Source: Cerrena zonata (taxonomy: Eukaryota; Basidiomycota; Agaricomycetes; Polyporales; Cerrenaceae). From it: DNA of 64,000 nt. Made by a program: the position numbers and the translations under genes. The DNA lies in the NCBI GenBank assembly GCA_038087015.1, contig JASBNA010000003.1, forward strand, positions 992,001-1,056,000, in the 5' to 3' direction. Below, in pieces: positions 1 to 12,910 of this stretch (the stretch's first letter is position 1; the number at the start of each line of letters is the position of its first letter). The notes beneath the pieces were generated by a model that was not told the origin of the DNA, ran no database searches, and saw only the letters and a list, made by a program, of their open reading frames with translations.

Positions 1-3000
1 TTGCACTGGCTTTGCTTATTTGTCTCATCTACTGTTGATGTGCCCATTACTGCATTCACGCAGATGGCACAATTGGCGGAACGTTTTCAAGCGGATTTGG
101 ATGACTGTGCCCTTTTGATCAAAGCTGCTTTGTGGTCAAGTTACCAGAAGTCGTTAGGCCGACAGGAGTTGCAGGGGGTGGTGGCAGCCCTTCATGTCCA
201 TTTAACTACTCAGATTCTCGATGGGCTGCGCTCACGCGAAAGGGTATCAGAGATGTAAGTGTTTCGCCACAAAGACATTGCAGTATATACTAATTAACCC
301 CTCAGAACGACGTTTATTAGACAATCCCTTGCAACCTGTCTGCTCCTTTACGGTTGCGACAGAGAAGGTATGAAAGGTGGTGGGATTATTCTTGAGGAGG
401 AAATCAAAGTGCTGGTATCCAGGTGAGTACCTCGATCTTGTCCGGGTTCTCATACACTTACCTCTATCGATACTAGACGGAAGCTCAATAGCAGGGCATC
501 GATGCTAACGGATCCGATTATTGTAGACCCGAGATTGATGGCTGTCCTCAAATCATATGTTGAAATGGGGGTAGATGAAGTATCGTGCCTAGCAGCAAGA
601 TTTTTAAACCTTCTTGTAAATGAGTCACCGCTCCTGGAGTCCTACGAAGTCGATAATTTCATCCTAAGGAATGGACCAACTCTGTGCCAATGGTATGTGT
701 ATCTAACATATTTGATGGGTCGAACCATGTATTCACAATTCTCAAGCATGTGGTCATTCTACGGGATTGAGCTTTCTGATGTCTCGGTTACTCGTGCAGC
801 ACTCCTGCTACGAATACTCGTCGTTGATACTCAACCATTCCAGAGTCTATTGGTCCAACAATTTGAGGGGCAGGATGATTGGCAACTGAGGTATGTAATA
901 ATATGAACGTATTTCTCAAACACATTCTTATATCTGGAGATAGAATGCAATCGCTATCATGGTTGTTCCGAATGGTGTTAGATGTTACAAGCCCTGCATT
1001 TGTCCTAGATGATCGACAGTGGAGACCAAGCATCATTGATATCTTCTACTACTTTTTCTCCGCACTATGGCTTGACGACCGAGTTCGTGGTTTCACCTCA
1101 TTTACATATGCATATTGACGTTCAATTCAGGAAGAAATCCGCTTGACTGTTGAAACTTGGTCCCAAACCTTGCTTCCTGCTCATCATGAGGCTATCACTC
1201 TCTGCTGGAACGAAGCTCTGAGTAAGGCTCCGATAGGTGAACGTTCGCGCCTTATTCATTTCCTACTTCAACTTCGTCCCCATTTCCCTCTATGGCGAGG
1301 TACGTGGTGTGCCGCAATTACTGTTGCTTTGGTCTGATTGAACATCAGTACTGCACTGGGATGGTATCATTGAAACCCTCTTGGAAAACGATTTTGACCA
1401 GCGAAATGGCGAGGATGATGATGGGGCTGCCGCTGCACATCTCGTAAGTGGTTTGATGCTTGATACACCTACCTTTTTAACTCTCAAGGTTTTCAGTCTA
1501 TGTACGGATTATCGAGCAACAAGGGGAATGGTAGCTCATCCTCTGATTCTGAGTTGCGCCTCCTTCAGGTGAGTTATTGTCGTCTGTTGTCTGACGGGCA
1601 GGTCCATTTATATACTTTCAGGTTTCTCTCCTATCACTAAGCTTGCGCATGATAGCAGATGGCATTACAATTGACATTGTGTCCTTGCTGAAGATCAAAG
1701 AACACCTCGTTCGCCTAATCGGCTCGCCTGAAGTGTCTCTTGTTTCCTCTGGCGCGGGGCAATCTTTCTATGTCAGCTATGGTGATTTGGGAAGTGTCTC
1801 GCAATGGTCATTCCCTTGTTTGGATGATCTTTTACTGGTTCTCGACGCGTGGCACCCTTACGATCTTTCACCATCCGCTATGGGAGGACCGTACGCTAAC
1901 GAGGATAACAGAGCACAACTTCTCATTGGTTCAGCTTTTGCGGACGTACTTCTGAGTATTTTCATTTTTGCCGAGGACATAATCAACCTTCCACCACTTA
2001 CGTTGAAGAATCTCCTGAAAGCGTTGCTCGCCTGTCATATACAAGCACGATCTTGACAGCAGGCCGTTGAAACACTTGCAAGGTCATCTTCGTCGTGCAT
2101 TGAGACGAACTCTGGATCTGGTGGTGGAGGGACAACATATCAGTTACGAGCTACGACAGTTGGCTCTATCTGCCTGTCAAGCATTCATCAAGAGATGGCC
2201 TGCTATTATTGGCAATTTCGTTTGGTATGTCGTGGATATATCGTAAAAGAATTGTTCTGATACATGAGTCATAGCGAAGCGATAGAGATAGCAGTGAAAG
2301 TAATGATCTCCCTCAACTACGAACAAACTCCAGAGGACATGCTAGTTTCTCAATCTCGACAATTCTTAGAAACCACCTTAGCAATGCATGTTCCTTTTTA
2401 TTCGGAATTTATATTGCAACTAACGATAACACCTAGGTACTCGATGAGCGGCGTCCTCAACATTCTCTTCAAGGCAGGTATTATCGTTGAGTTTTACGCA
2501 TTTGCTTACTTATACTTTTCCCCTGCTTTCAGCGTCCGCAACCTGCAGAGTTCTTTTCTGTTCTCCGGCATGTAATGGAAACAAAGCGTAGAGGAACAGC
2601 CTCCACCCCTGCACATGCAAATTTGCGCGATGGGCTCCTACGCGATACCTTACCCCGTGCTGTCGAAAATGATCTCGAGTCGTACCAGACCGTGATAGAA
2701 AACATCAGTACCTATGTGGAAATGGTGTATCATCAGAAATACACGAGCGATTTAATGCAATGTCAGTAAGGTTCACTTCGAGCGTTCCTATCCGATGCTG
2801 ATACAAACTAGTCATTGGGCTGTTCCTCACCAATATTGCACGAAGAACCGCAGACTGGTCTACGTTTGACCCTAGCCCTCTCCTTCTCATGGCTTCCACT
2901 GTTATTCAACACAATAAATCTCAGTGTCGGGTAAGCGATCGTCGGTTGTATTTATGCCATTTCCGTGCACTGAACTTCTATTAGGAACTGCTTATTCCAT

Positions 3001-4383
3001 TGGAGACTTTTATACGCTCCACTTTCATCAGGTCCAACATTTCGGTGGCTAGCATCGACAAAGTCCTCCAAGTTACAACTTCTTTGTATCGGAAGTCGGT
3101 CGAGCCGGACCAGATGCTGAGCAAAAACCAAATTGCTCTCGCAATCGTCGAGTTGCTGTACGACGGTCTAGTAGGGAAGGCTCGCATTACACCCGTAACG
3201 TTGACATCGCTGATGGAGGCAAGTCAGCTTGAGTCTATCTCTATCCGCATTTTCTAAAGTTCGGAAACCTCTAGGCTCTGGTACCCGATAAAGACAAGGA
3301 GACACATTTTGTTCTGCCCGCTGACACGTTAACCCGCTTGGCGGACGTAGGACTCTACTATCTCAATCCAGATAATGGAGAGGCGTCCTCGAACATGGAT
3401 TTCACCGCTTCCCAAGCAGTAGCAAAGATGGTATTAACCGTCTCCCAAGAGAGGCCATCATTACTCTCGAAGATTGCTTATCCAGATATATCTGTAAATA
3501 CAGCTTTTCTATGCTATCTTAACCCTACTCACCTTTCGCTATTCAGAATCAACACCCCAAACCACGCAACCCAAGCATGACCATCCGAGCTTGGAATCTC
3601 ATCCTATTGTCTGCCGCCTCGTGCCCTTCCGGTGCCCCCGCTCAGATGTTGCTGACCTTCCTTCCATCATTCGCGTCAGAGTATAGCAGATGCCTTCGTC
3701 CTTATTCGCAGATGGAAACTGCTCCACAGGATATGTTGCATTTCGATGTAAACAGAGCGTACGCGTCGATAAGACTGTGGTTGATCCTGTGTCGAAAGGC
3801 GGCTTCGGGGGACCATGATATCTTAGGAGGCACTTGGGATAACCCAGTAGACAAAGAGACCCTTTGGTCTAGGATAGTGTGGAATGAATTATGGCCACCC
3901 TTAGAGACAGTGGTACATGCGTTACCAACTGATATTCAGATTGGTAGTCTGGCGGTAGGTCTTCGCGAACACTTTCAGTCTCGAATACCCCCATTACTAA
4001 TTATTCACCATGTCATTCACAGGCTTTGGCATCGTCCGTAGCATCTTCTGTCGCAGATCTCTTCTTGTTCTTGCGACAGATGCAATGCGTCGTATCCACT
4101 GAAGTGTCTTCACAAATCACTTTACTGAGTAGACTACGCGTCATAAAACGTGCAGAAGCCAAGGTACGCTTGTGTTGTGAGAGTACACATCTAACAGGAC
4201 TAACTCGTTGAATAGATCAACAGGGCATTGCGCAGTTTGTCTGAAGCTCCAACCCACGTTCCGTTGAATTCTACGATTGCTCAGATCCAGACTGAGATCC
4301 ATGCTGAAGAGAGACTGGAGGCTGCAGGACGGCAGGACGCTGCTCGTGTAGCACCGGAGAGGATGCGACGTATTGCTAGCTGA
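1..4383 (+). CDS. Large helical-repeat (HEAT/ARM-like) protein, 3' part
   Basis: The gene enters from the left edge, so its start is missing; it ends at TGA 4381-4383. About a dozen exons join in one frame across short GT-AG introns and give over 1,100 residues of Leu-rich amphipathic helices with no catalytic motif, signal peptide or membrane segment. The last exon is charged and ends in RMRRIAS. This looks like a conserved alpha-solenoid scaffold. From memory, very large basidiomycete proteins of this kind are sometimes labelled UNC80 C-terminal-like; I cannot confirm that, so function stays open. Two oddities: the exon ending near 2473 continues in frame only if the intron uses a GC donor (2474-2532), and near 2031-2036 the frame slips by one base within otherwise coding sequence, with no room for an intron. 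Confidence 0.7.
2474..2532 (+). other. GC-AG intron in the helical-repeat gene
   Basis: Splicing ...TTCAAG to CGTCCGCAACC keeps the frame (…LFK then RPQPAEFFSVLRHVMETKRR). The donor is then GCAGGT. The GT four bases downstream would give a frame that stops soon after. The acceptor is TTTCAG. Confidence 0.6.
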
Positions 4384-5096
4384 GAGGGACATATATGATT
4401 TTCATTGTTACAACGTTTTTATGTTTTTGTGGATGTATATGTGAGGCTTTAGTATCTTCGAAGACAACAGTAAGCCAATTGCAGAGATACCTAATACCAT
4501 TATAAAAGCTGAGATACGAAGTGCCCATTCTCTGTCGGGAAAGTAACTATGAATGGGACTCGAGCTATCGAAGAAAGGCTATGAAGGTTGGTGTCAAACA
4601 TTTGGTTGATACAATCCATTACTTTCACTTACGAGCAATACAACCCATAGAGTAGAATATAATAGTGTTGCTCCCGAGAAGGATAACATTAGGCCTCCAA
4701 GAGCCCTTGTCATTAATCGCCTAGGGTTTCTCAATGATCGTATACCACATGAATAAAACTATACAATGTACCATGGAGTTATCTTGTGTGTCAGAGTCTA
4801 ACCCACGCCGTAAAGGTCAGTGATGGAAGCATGGAAAGAAAGTGTGGTGGCCGATCACGACGCCAACTTCAGCTTGAAACGCTAGAAGTGCAGGCGCTCA
4901 TGAATGCTATACTGCACTACCACCATTAAATAATACCGCGACGTTTCTCTCTCTCTCTCTATTTCACTGGCCCTTTCTCTGGTGTTACGACTGTCTGCTT
5001 CACCCACTTGCCTGCTACGGAGATACAACTGCTTCTCCTGCAAAGGAGCTAGAACTCTGCCTCTGTTGGTTCTACCAAGCGCGTACGACTCTAACC
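4384..5096. other. Intergenic region upstream of TRS120
   Basis: No plausible gene. It holds the 3' flank of the upstream gene and the TRS120 promoter/5' UTR. A pyrimidine run with CTCTCTCTCTCT (about 4947-4960) lies roughly 140 bp before the TRS120 start, a common feature of fungal promoters and 5' leaders. Confidence 0.5.
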
Positions 5097-8000
5097 ATGG
5101 ATTCGTTTACGTTTGCTTCACTTGCGCAGATCAAGATCCTGCTTATGCCGGTGGGTTCTATTAAGAGGTCCTTGTTCGATAAATGGGCTTCGGAGATTAG
5201 GAGTTTCGACAACATTCGTCTGGGGGATATACCTGCTGACCCACAAGAGGAGAAAGGTATGTGTTAAGTGTCTTGTGTCTCCAACTCAGCTCACAAATCA
5301 TGACTGTTCGGTGTAGCTCGATTTATGCCCAGCCCTTTAGCATCTGGTCATATACACCTGTCATATCCTTCCCACCCTCCTTCAGCGGTACATAGTGCTC
5401 TCTCTGTTTTTCGACCTTCGGACTTTCCTCTCGGCCTGATCGGTGTTGCGTCATGTTCCCAAACGGACTCTCTGACCGACATACTTGCACATTTCAATGC
5501 TGCTCGAAACGAGCTCTTCCCGACAGGCTCTACATACCCTTTGGCAACCAATTGTTTTGTTTTTGAGGAAAATGACGACAATACCCAATTGAATCTTGGA
5601 GATACCCTACCCGGCTTAGTCGTAATCCCAAGTATGATGGGAAACAAACAACTTTATGTCGGTACTTTATTAGCAGACCTCTGCTCAAATATACTGGGCG
5701 AATTTGCCACAATGGTTGGTTCTAATGCCTATAATTCCAATGAAAGTAATGATGTTCAATGTGGGCATACAGGTGCAATCTCTGGAGAGCCCTTTAGGCA
5801 ATGAATATCTTAACGCTGCAATATTTCCTTCCATACCCCCCGCGTCAGAGATACCGAAATCTTTGGACGTCGAATCACCAATGCGAAGCTCGTTGCCGCC
5901 ACTACCTTCGTTCAACAGTCAACCCGACTTGCAAACTCGGTCGAAAACGCCTACACAACTCGCATTGAAGCGGAATTCATCACTTGGACCCGTCCCTCCA
6001 TCACCATATCGGCATTCTAGTTTACCTGCTCCTGCGGCAAAGAAACGCCAAAACGCGATTGGAGCTGTGTCCTCCCATGGAAGGCTCTTCAAGGTCCTGG
6101 GCGATTTGTTTCTCCTAGCAGGAAGAACCATGGATGCATCCGTATGGTATGTTCACTAATTTCTTCCAGGATATGCGAGATCGTAGATCTTGATTGTCAG
6201 GTATACAGAAGCAGCAGTCACTCTGAAAGGCCCACTCGATATCGTCTGGCATGCTTCTGCTTTAGAAGGCTTGGCCACCATCCCGGTCGTAGAAGCCTGG
6301 TCGTCAACTCAGAACATTGTAAATCCCTTCTTTGACTCATGAACGTTCACTGACATTTTCTCCAGAATGGTCTTCTAGGTGACAAGGAACCATGGATGGA
6401 GGTTGCTGATAAGCTAGTTCAAGCAATCTCATTGTATTCCAAAGCCGCATCACCGTCTGATGGCGAGACGAACTTCCCCATCCTGGCTGGACTGTACAGT
6501 CGAGCGGTCCTACGACATTCCATCGCTCTATATTCTGTCTGGTCTGCCAAGGGATGGGGTCCTCATGCGTTTGGTCAAATGCTTCAAACTGGGCTTGCTT
6601 TACCTTTGGAGACTGGATCTGATAAGATATCATCTGAAGCAGCACTAGAAAGGCTTACAGTTATCACGGGCATTCCGCGGGCCTCTATCGCAGCAGTCCT
6701 AGCTCAAGCTCATGGTCCGTGGTTATTGCACCTCGAGTCGCGGGAGCGTATTTTCGTACTCGAAACCATGGCTTCGATGTATGGCGCTCTGGGATACCGA
6801 AGGAAAGAAGCATATCTCCTTCGCGAAGTCCTCGGATGCATCATGGATCTCGTTGTTTGTGCCAGAGAAGAGACCGGAGGTTCTCGTGTTGTCGGTGGAG
6901 GTCTGGGCATTCAAGGCGTTGTCAGTATAGGTCCGAACAGAGGAACCGTCGGCATACGGGAGAATGATAGTCAAGTCGGCAACGATAGCGTTGTCAGAAT
7001 TGTCAAATACGTCTGCAGGGTGCATGGTGTCGACTTGGAGTCTGTGAAAATTATTGACCAGACAGTGCAGCCCAAGGCTGATGCTGAGACGGAAAGTGAG
7101 GATAAGGAGGTACTTGGAGTATCGCATGAACCTTTTGGTTGGCCGGAATTGCAGATAGGTATTGTTCGAGAAGCTATCGCTGTTGCTGAGGCACTCCCTG
7201 GTAAGTGCTGACGTGAGGATATTTCCATTCCTAATGCTAAACTTTCATAGATTATCCTTCTGTCGCTCAATTTTCGCTATCTGCTCTAAGGTCACTCATC
7301 CCGTAATGAGCCAAGGTGACCAGAACCATTTGTATAGTACAGCAGCAAGAGCACTGTCAACAGCAAAACGGAGGGGTGACCCTCGATTAGTCGACTATTG
7401 GTCCTCTAAACCCATCGTCAGCATGGAGATTCTACCGTGTGTAAAATTTATATCTACATTTTTGTCCTTTCACTCATATTGATCATAGACCACCGTTAAT
7501 TCGTCTTCCCATCGAAAAACCAATGTCGGTGCTCTCCCAAAGACGATCAGATGTCACGCCAATGCTGACTGGCATGACTGATCCCTTCCTATACAACCCT
7601 CGCAAGTCAATGGCTGGCCAAGTGAGTCTACTTCCATGTCTTCCTTTTACTATCTCACAATTTCCCTATCCTCTCTACAGGGCCAATCAATGCTTGTGCA
7701 GAACGAAACGTTCGAGCTAATAGCTACGCTAAGGAATCCTTTCGTATTTGACCTAGAGCTATCGAGTCTAGCGTTGAGGTATGTTTCTCTTCGTGACAAT
7801 AGACCTACGTCTAGCTAACATTTCGCTCCTATTCTGCAGCACAGAGGGCGTACCCATCGAATCCAAGGCGGTCCCTATGATCATCCCGGCGAATTCTTTC
7901 CACCCTGTTACGATAACTGCCAAACCACTCGAGGCTGGTACACTCATCATCCGAGGGTGTATCGTCCAAGCACCTGGGGGTATTTCAAAGGAGTTCGTTC

Positions 8001-9893
8001 TCCCTCTATCGACGGACGAAGAGGAAGAGAAACGGAATCGCCGGAGGAGTGCTATTGAATGTGAAGTGGGTAGGTCAAAACATTCAGGATTGGCCTCAAG
8101 ACCTTGGGAGAAAGGCGGGAAACGATTAAGTGGTGCAGGTGGGCAGTCGAAATTGCCTATACGATATCTCCAGTGCAAGATCGTTCCTGAGCAGCCGCTT
8201 CTTCGTATTCGTCGGACATCCCTGACGCATGGGGCGGTCATGTTGTACAATGGCGAATCGTATGTATTGGTTCTATATATTGGTTCTTCGTCAACTTATT
8301 TTTGTTCATAGGTCAACCATACGGATCACCTTTGAGAATATCTCGTCGTTACCCATCGATTTCCTCCGCCTCACATTCGACGACTCGACGATTGCACCTG
8401 CTCAACAAGCCCTTGCAGAATCAGAGCTCTCAGGTATTTGATACGTATGAGACAGAATACGATTTGATTCATCGTCCCGTCTTCACTTGGGACAGTAAAG
8501 CGTAATCCTCAGCAAGGTCGGTCCTGGGGAAAAGGTGGTAGTTGCAGTCAACTGTTACGGCAAAGTTGGATGGTACGCAGCTCTGTCAATCCTCTACAAC
8601 TCATAACCTGAATGTTCAACAGTACCAACGGAGCTGTTCATGTTTCGTACTCGTACATCCACCGACGACAAGATACGCTTCAACAGCCCACAGAAGTCTT
8701 CCATACTCGTCAGTTGTCGTACCCAGTCTTGGTCACTGTCTACCACATGCTAGAATGTTACTCGATGGACATACTCCCGTATTCTGTGGATACTATCACT
8801 CGTACACTAGAAGTGGAACCTAATGAACCTCGGCCGTCACAGGAACGTAGAACACTGCTGAACGTGGATGATGTTGCCGATTGGTGTATGTTTTCTATAG
8901 AGGTTAGGAATACGTATGGAGTGCCGTTTGAGGTGACGTTCGAGCGGGAACAACCAGGTGCGTGTGATTGTTCATAAGGTTTTGTGTTACTCGTATTCAA
9001 GCCTCCTTCAGATGCACCTCTAGTTTCAACAACGTCATTGGTCCCACCAGGATCAACAACTAGGTAAAATATCAGGCCTATTTTTTGTCTAGTCCGTTAA
9101 CTTATGCCACCTTTGTCAGAATTGTGATTCCCGTCAAGAAGTTCCGCCTGTCTGAGGAACACGTATCTCAACCTATCCCTACACTCTCTGACCGGCAATT
9201 CGTGGTCGCGAAATCGAACCTATCTAGCTCGGAAGAGCGAACCCAGCGAGAACTCTTCTGGTACCGAGAAGAGCTCTTCAAATACGTGAGAGGTCGATGG
9301 AAAGAGGTATGAAGTTTACATAACCAGCCTTCAGATCATCAGACTAAAACTATCTGCAGACTGGTGGAACTCGATGTGGTGGACTTTCCCTGCGGCAACA
9401 ACGAATGTCGCAAATCATGCTAGGGCTGCTACGTACAGAAACGGCACGGGTTCACATGTCCCTTGTGCAGCGAAGTAGTGATGATCCTGAAGAGGAAGCT
9501 CAGCCAGTACCGCACGAGAATGGCAAATGGATGCCTGATCCGAATACATTCGTATACCTACACACGCTCATCACCAACCTCTCTCGTACGTTGCACTTAT
9601 ATGTACTTTTTGTTTCCCTGCTAATCGCTTGCTCTGTAGCAACTCCATTAAGCCTTGTCCTCGACTTGTTCCTGGAACCTAAACAACATGTCATATTCGA
9701 AGGTGTCCAGTCAAACATACCCGTCGGTCTATTGGAGCCTGAGCAGTCGAAGGCTGTAGAGATGCCTGTTGCTTTCATGACATCTGGGAGGTTTGATGCT
9801 GTTGCTGAAGTTAAAGTGCTCGGACAATCGCACGACCGAAGTAAAGTAGGTCAAGGAAACCTGCGGATTGCGATTGACGTAGATAGCATCTAG
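5097..9893 (+). CDS. TRS120: TRAPPII complex subunit Trs120 / TRAPPC9
   Basis: Subunit of the TRAPPII tethering complex, which activates Rab11/Ypt31-type GTPases at the late Golgi. The product starts at ATG 5097 (MDSFTFASLAQIKILLMPVG). The N-terminal IKxLLxPVGxIxRxxFDKW block is the conserved Trs120 opening, the middle holds a helical RERIFVLETMASMYGALGYR segment, and the C-terminal half is a series of beta-sandwich regions. About 14 exons give roughly 1,350 residues, close to the yeast protein. First intron 5256-5315; stop TAG 9891-9893. Oddity: around 8433-8499 the conserved sequence changes frame twice within about 65 bp (GG at 8433-8434 one base too long, AAA at 8497-8499 one base too short). 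The two changes cancel, which suggests sequence errors. It converges on VPS55 with a gap of about 170 bp. Confidence 0.9.
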
Positions 9894-10061
9894 ACTGGTT
9901 AAGTCTCTTCCATATTCTTATTGGTTGTTACGTGCCCCTATATATTTTCGTGTTCTTGGCTCTTGGGTTTTCAAACTTTGTTGTTCATTTTTGATGAATA
10001 AAGGTAGCGAAAGAAAGCAAGTTCAAAGATTACAAAGTCCAATGTAGATACACACAAAGAA

Positions 10062-10629
10062 TCAATCATAGTCGGAATCTTCTTGTCTGAAGGTAGCAGT
10101 GTACGCCGAAATTGTACCATATACAAGCCTAGCGAAGGGAAGGTGAGCAAAGACAAGTTAAACATACTGCGTCTAGATACGTACGCTCCACCAATTATTG
10201 ACATCGCGCAAGCTGCGGGCTTGATAATTTCCGAGTGGGCGAGGACAAGTGGCAGAGCGAAGCCAGTGACAACAATAATAGCTGTAATGAACCGACCGAG
10301 GTCTACTGGTCCTGAGCCCTCGTAGTCTGTCGAGAAGTCGTCTGATCCGCAATGGGAAAATATAGCGTTCGGTAGAGGGGCGACAACGAAGGTCAACGCT
10401 GCAGAGTAACCATTTGAGAAGTGACCGTTAGAAGGGTGTGATATCAGACGCACCGACGAGGAGTGGAAGCCAGTTAGCCCACAAGGCACACGATAGAATA
10501 ATCATAAGGAATCCTACTGCCAGTACGAAGGACAGCAAGATCACGGCTAGCGAGTCAGAGTTGTGTCAGAAGAGTACAACATATGATTAGGTGGGAGATA
10601 GACGGACTTTTGATTCCTGCTTGTGCCAT
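10062..10629 (-). CDS. VPS55: Vps55 / LEPROT-family endosomal membrane protein
   Basis: Small four-pass membrane protein of late endosomes. In yeast Vps55 works with Vps68 in traffic from endosome to vacuole. ATG 10629-10627, stop TGA 10064-10062. Four exons join cleanly: MAQAGIKT, then a first membrane helix (VILLSFVLAVGFLLMILSCA), the LWANWLPLLV turn and the VAPLPNAIF motif typical of the family, a short hydrophilic loop (CGSDDF), GRFITAIIVVTGFALPLVLA, and an AxSIIGGALVYGTISAY end. The product is about 135-140 residues, the normal size. The last donor is GTACGT after GGAGC, which restores GALVYGT. It is convergent with TRS120. Confidence 0.92.
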
Positions 10630-11545
10630 GGTATACAGTGACCTGGGGATAGAGATGGTCGATTAATGGTCTGAGTACTAAGTAAGGTGCCAGTGGCTCG
10701 CAGTTGAGCACAGCTCGCGAGGCAGTCCGTTACTGGGTTCACTAGATCGGTTACGTAATGCATACTTGTGCTCGCCGTTTTTGGTTATTGTAATGGTTGA
10801 ACATAGGCTGTAGTAGTCACCACTAAGCCTCTTTCTCGCATCCTGACACCACATCTCGTCATTTGTCGTTTAGATATCCGAAATATAACACATACTAATT
10901 CTCTCACTGCTTTATCCTACGCACAAACAGTACAGTACTGCAACTAAAAACGAAGTTCGACAAGAGGATAAGAATACAGCCGAGAACTTGGGCCCGGATG
11001 TCCTATCACTTGCTTCTGTAAGAGATCCTTACGGCGAGGGATCTGCTCAGTATGGATCACTCTCCTCGTTAGTGGCCTAATTCCACTCACTTGTCAGATC
11101 TTTCAAGTCGAAAGGGGGATCGGTAACATCATGACTACTAATCTTGAACACAATATTGTACCCTTGTCTGCGTAGTCGTTCCAATCGTCCATGAGACCCT
11201 GTATCTATAGGAATGGTATTGTCGTGAGTGTAGTAGGCATGTTTTCTGCTGTTTTGCATGCTTGAAAATGATACACGCCCCGCGAGATTCGACCATGTCC
11301 AAGAAATCTACTACAGTAAGTACTGTATTAGCAACGAGTCCCAATGAAAGAAAAATAAGTGCACCAGTGGCGGGGAGATATAAGTAATCGTTCCAAGCTA
11401 CAAAACCTCTGTATTTTTGTAGAACGATGCTCAGCACCATGTTGAGATCAATGTGACTTCACAGTTCGAATTTCATTAACGCTTCGTTGTTAAGGGATCC
11501 GTAGGCAGTGTGTCCGGCTTCTGAGGATGCAACATTATAGGGTCT
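10630..11545. other. Intergenic region with one weak membrane-protein ORF
   Basis: No gene I can name. On the minus strand, 11440-11138 encodes a short hydrophobic stretch (MVLSIVLQKYRGFVAW..., then PATGALIFLSLGLVANTVL) that could be a signal anchor or two membrane helices. A second frame at 11259-11077 continues with a hydrophilic tail. They could be one small gene with a frameshift, or a chance ORF. The rest, including the VPS55 upstream region, shows nothing clear. Confidence 0.25.
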
Positions 11546-12727
11546 GTGATATCCGCGGCGTCAACAAGCAAGAGACCGCAAAGGACGTACCCCGCTTCTG
11601 GGACGGAAAAGGAAAGTCTCTTAGGTCAGACTGTCAGCCCTCGATCGGTCGATCAGCCTCTCAGAGGCATAAAACCGACCCGCCAGCCTATGTTCAACTT
11701 CACCCCGCTCTTGCTCTTCAACCACTACCATCCTCCCTCGTCGTCGTCTTCAACATCTCATCTCATGTTACCTGCAAGTGTTGAGGACATCCAACACCCT
11801 CTGATGGACACTGGGACAACAGGTGAGTGTCAGCAGCTCGGCATCTAAACCCGGGGAGGGCATCCATCAAGCTGGTGTCCTGTGCCGACCTCTACGTGGT
11901 CCCTGGGACGAGTACCCTTTGGGGGAAACCAACGGCACGAACATCAAGCTATCAAGATGACCCACTGCAAGCCTCTATTCTACCGTTGGTGTTTCTTCTT
12001 CTCCGCATTTTGAGGCTGACTTCCTGGGGAGGGTGCCCAACAAGCTGGGTATCCTGTGCCGACCTTTACGTGGTCCCTGGGATAAGTACCTTTCGGGGGA
12101 AACTAACGGCACGAACGTCAAACCCTCAAGATGACCCACCTCAAGACGACAAGTGTTTGTTACTGACCTTTTGCTTTACAGATCCTGGGGAGGGTGCCCA
12201 ACAAGCTGGGCGTCCAGTGCCGACCTTTTCGTGGTCCCTGGGATAAGTACCTTTCGAGGGAAACCAACGGCACGAACATCAAGTCATCAAGATGATCCAC
12301 CTCAAGTCTCCACCCACCTCAATATGTCAAAGGTTTGTCGAAGGTTTGTGTTTCTCTTCCCGAGGAGGGCACCCAACAAGCTGGGTGTCCAGTGCCGACC
12401 TTTTCGTGGTCCTCGGGATAAGTACCCTTCGGGGGAAACCAACGGCACAAACATCAAACCATCAAGATGATTCACTTCAAGTCGAGCCAGGGATAGAGAT
12501 GTTTGTGTTTCTCGTTCTCCAAATTGTGTGCTGACGTTCCCGGGGAGGGCAAGCAAGAAGTCCAGCGCCGGCCTTTTCATGGCCCCCGGGATAAGTACCT
12601 CTCGTCTTCGGGCGAGGGCGAAACCAACGGCGCAAACTTCAAGAATGTGGCGGCGGGAGGCTGTCAGGGCAAGAGTCCGCATTCTGATAAGACAGTGGCT
12701 GACGACATGCCTTCGATGTATTCCTAG
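11546..12727 (+). CDS. Doubtful hypothetical gene containing the tandem units
   Basis: An ORF from ATG 11546 (MISAASTSKRPQR...) is Ser/Pro-rich and reaches a good GTGAGT donor at 11823. The final ORF segment ends at TAG 12725-12727 with a hydrophilic tail (…DKTVADDMPSMYS). The two could be first and last exons of one gene whose middle exons lie in the tandem repeat, but I could not build a continuous model: four of the five units have an in-frame TGA. No known domain. Treat as a hypothesis. Confidence 0.2.
11853..12660 (+). repeat. Five imperfect tandem copies of a ~170 bp unit
   Basis: Units begin with GGGGAGGG or a close variant at 11853, 12026, 12187, 12362 and 12542, so spacing is 173, 161, 175 and 180 bp. 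Each has a conserved core of about 120 bp (AACAAGCTGGG, TGCCGACC, GTGGTCC, GATAAGTACC, GAAACCAACGGCACGAAC, CATCAAGATGA) followed by about 50 bp of variable sequence that often looks like the 3' end of an intron. The last copy diverges and is extended. In one frame the core reads CRPFRGPRDKYLSGETNGTN, with several differences between copies at silent third positions. Confidence 0.85.
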
Positions 12728-12910
12728 ATAGAAAGGGGCTGAAGTGATGTAATAAATGTCGATGCTCGCACCGTCTTTCTATATTCCAGTTACATATGTT
12801 CACAGATATAATACATCTTCGTTCCATACAATATTCGCGGACAATTCAATCTTCGAACAAGATTGTTAGTAAGTCTGCATTAGAACACAATTAGATGAAC
12901 CTGCACCGTA

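Noticed and set aside
11853..12660. Tandem repeat considered as CRISPR or as a transposon terminus
   Set aside because: Units are long, imperfect and adjacent with no unique spacers, and there are no inverted ends or transposase.
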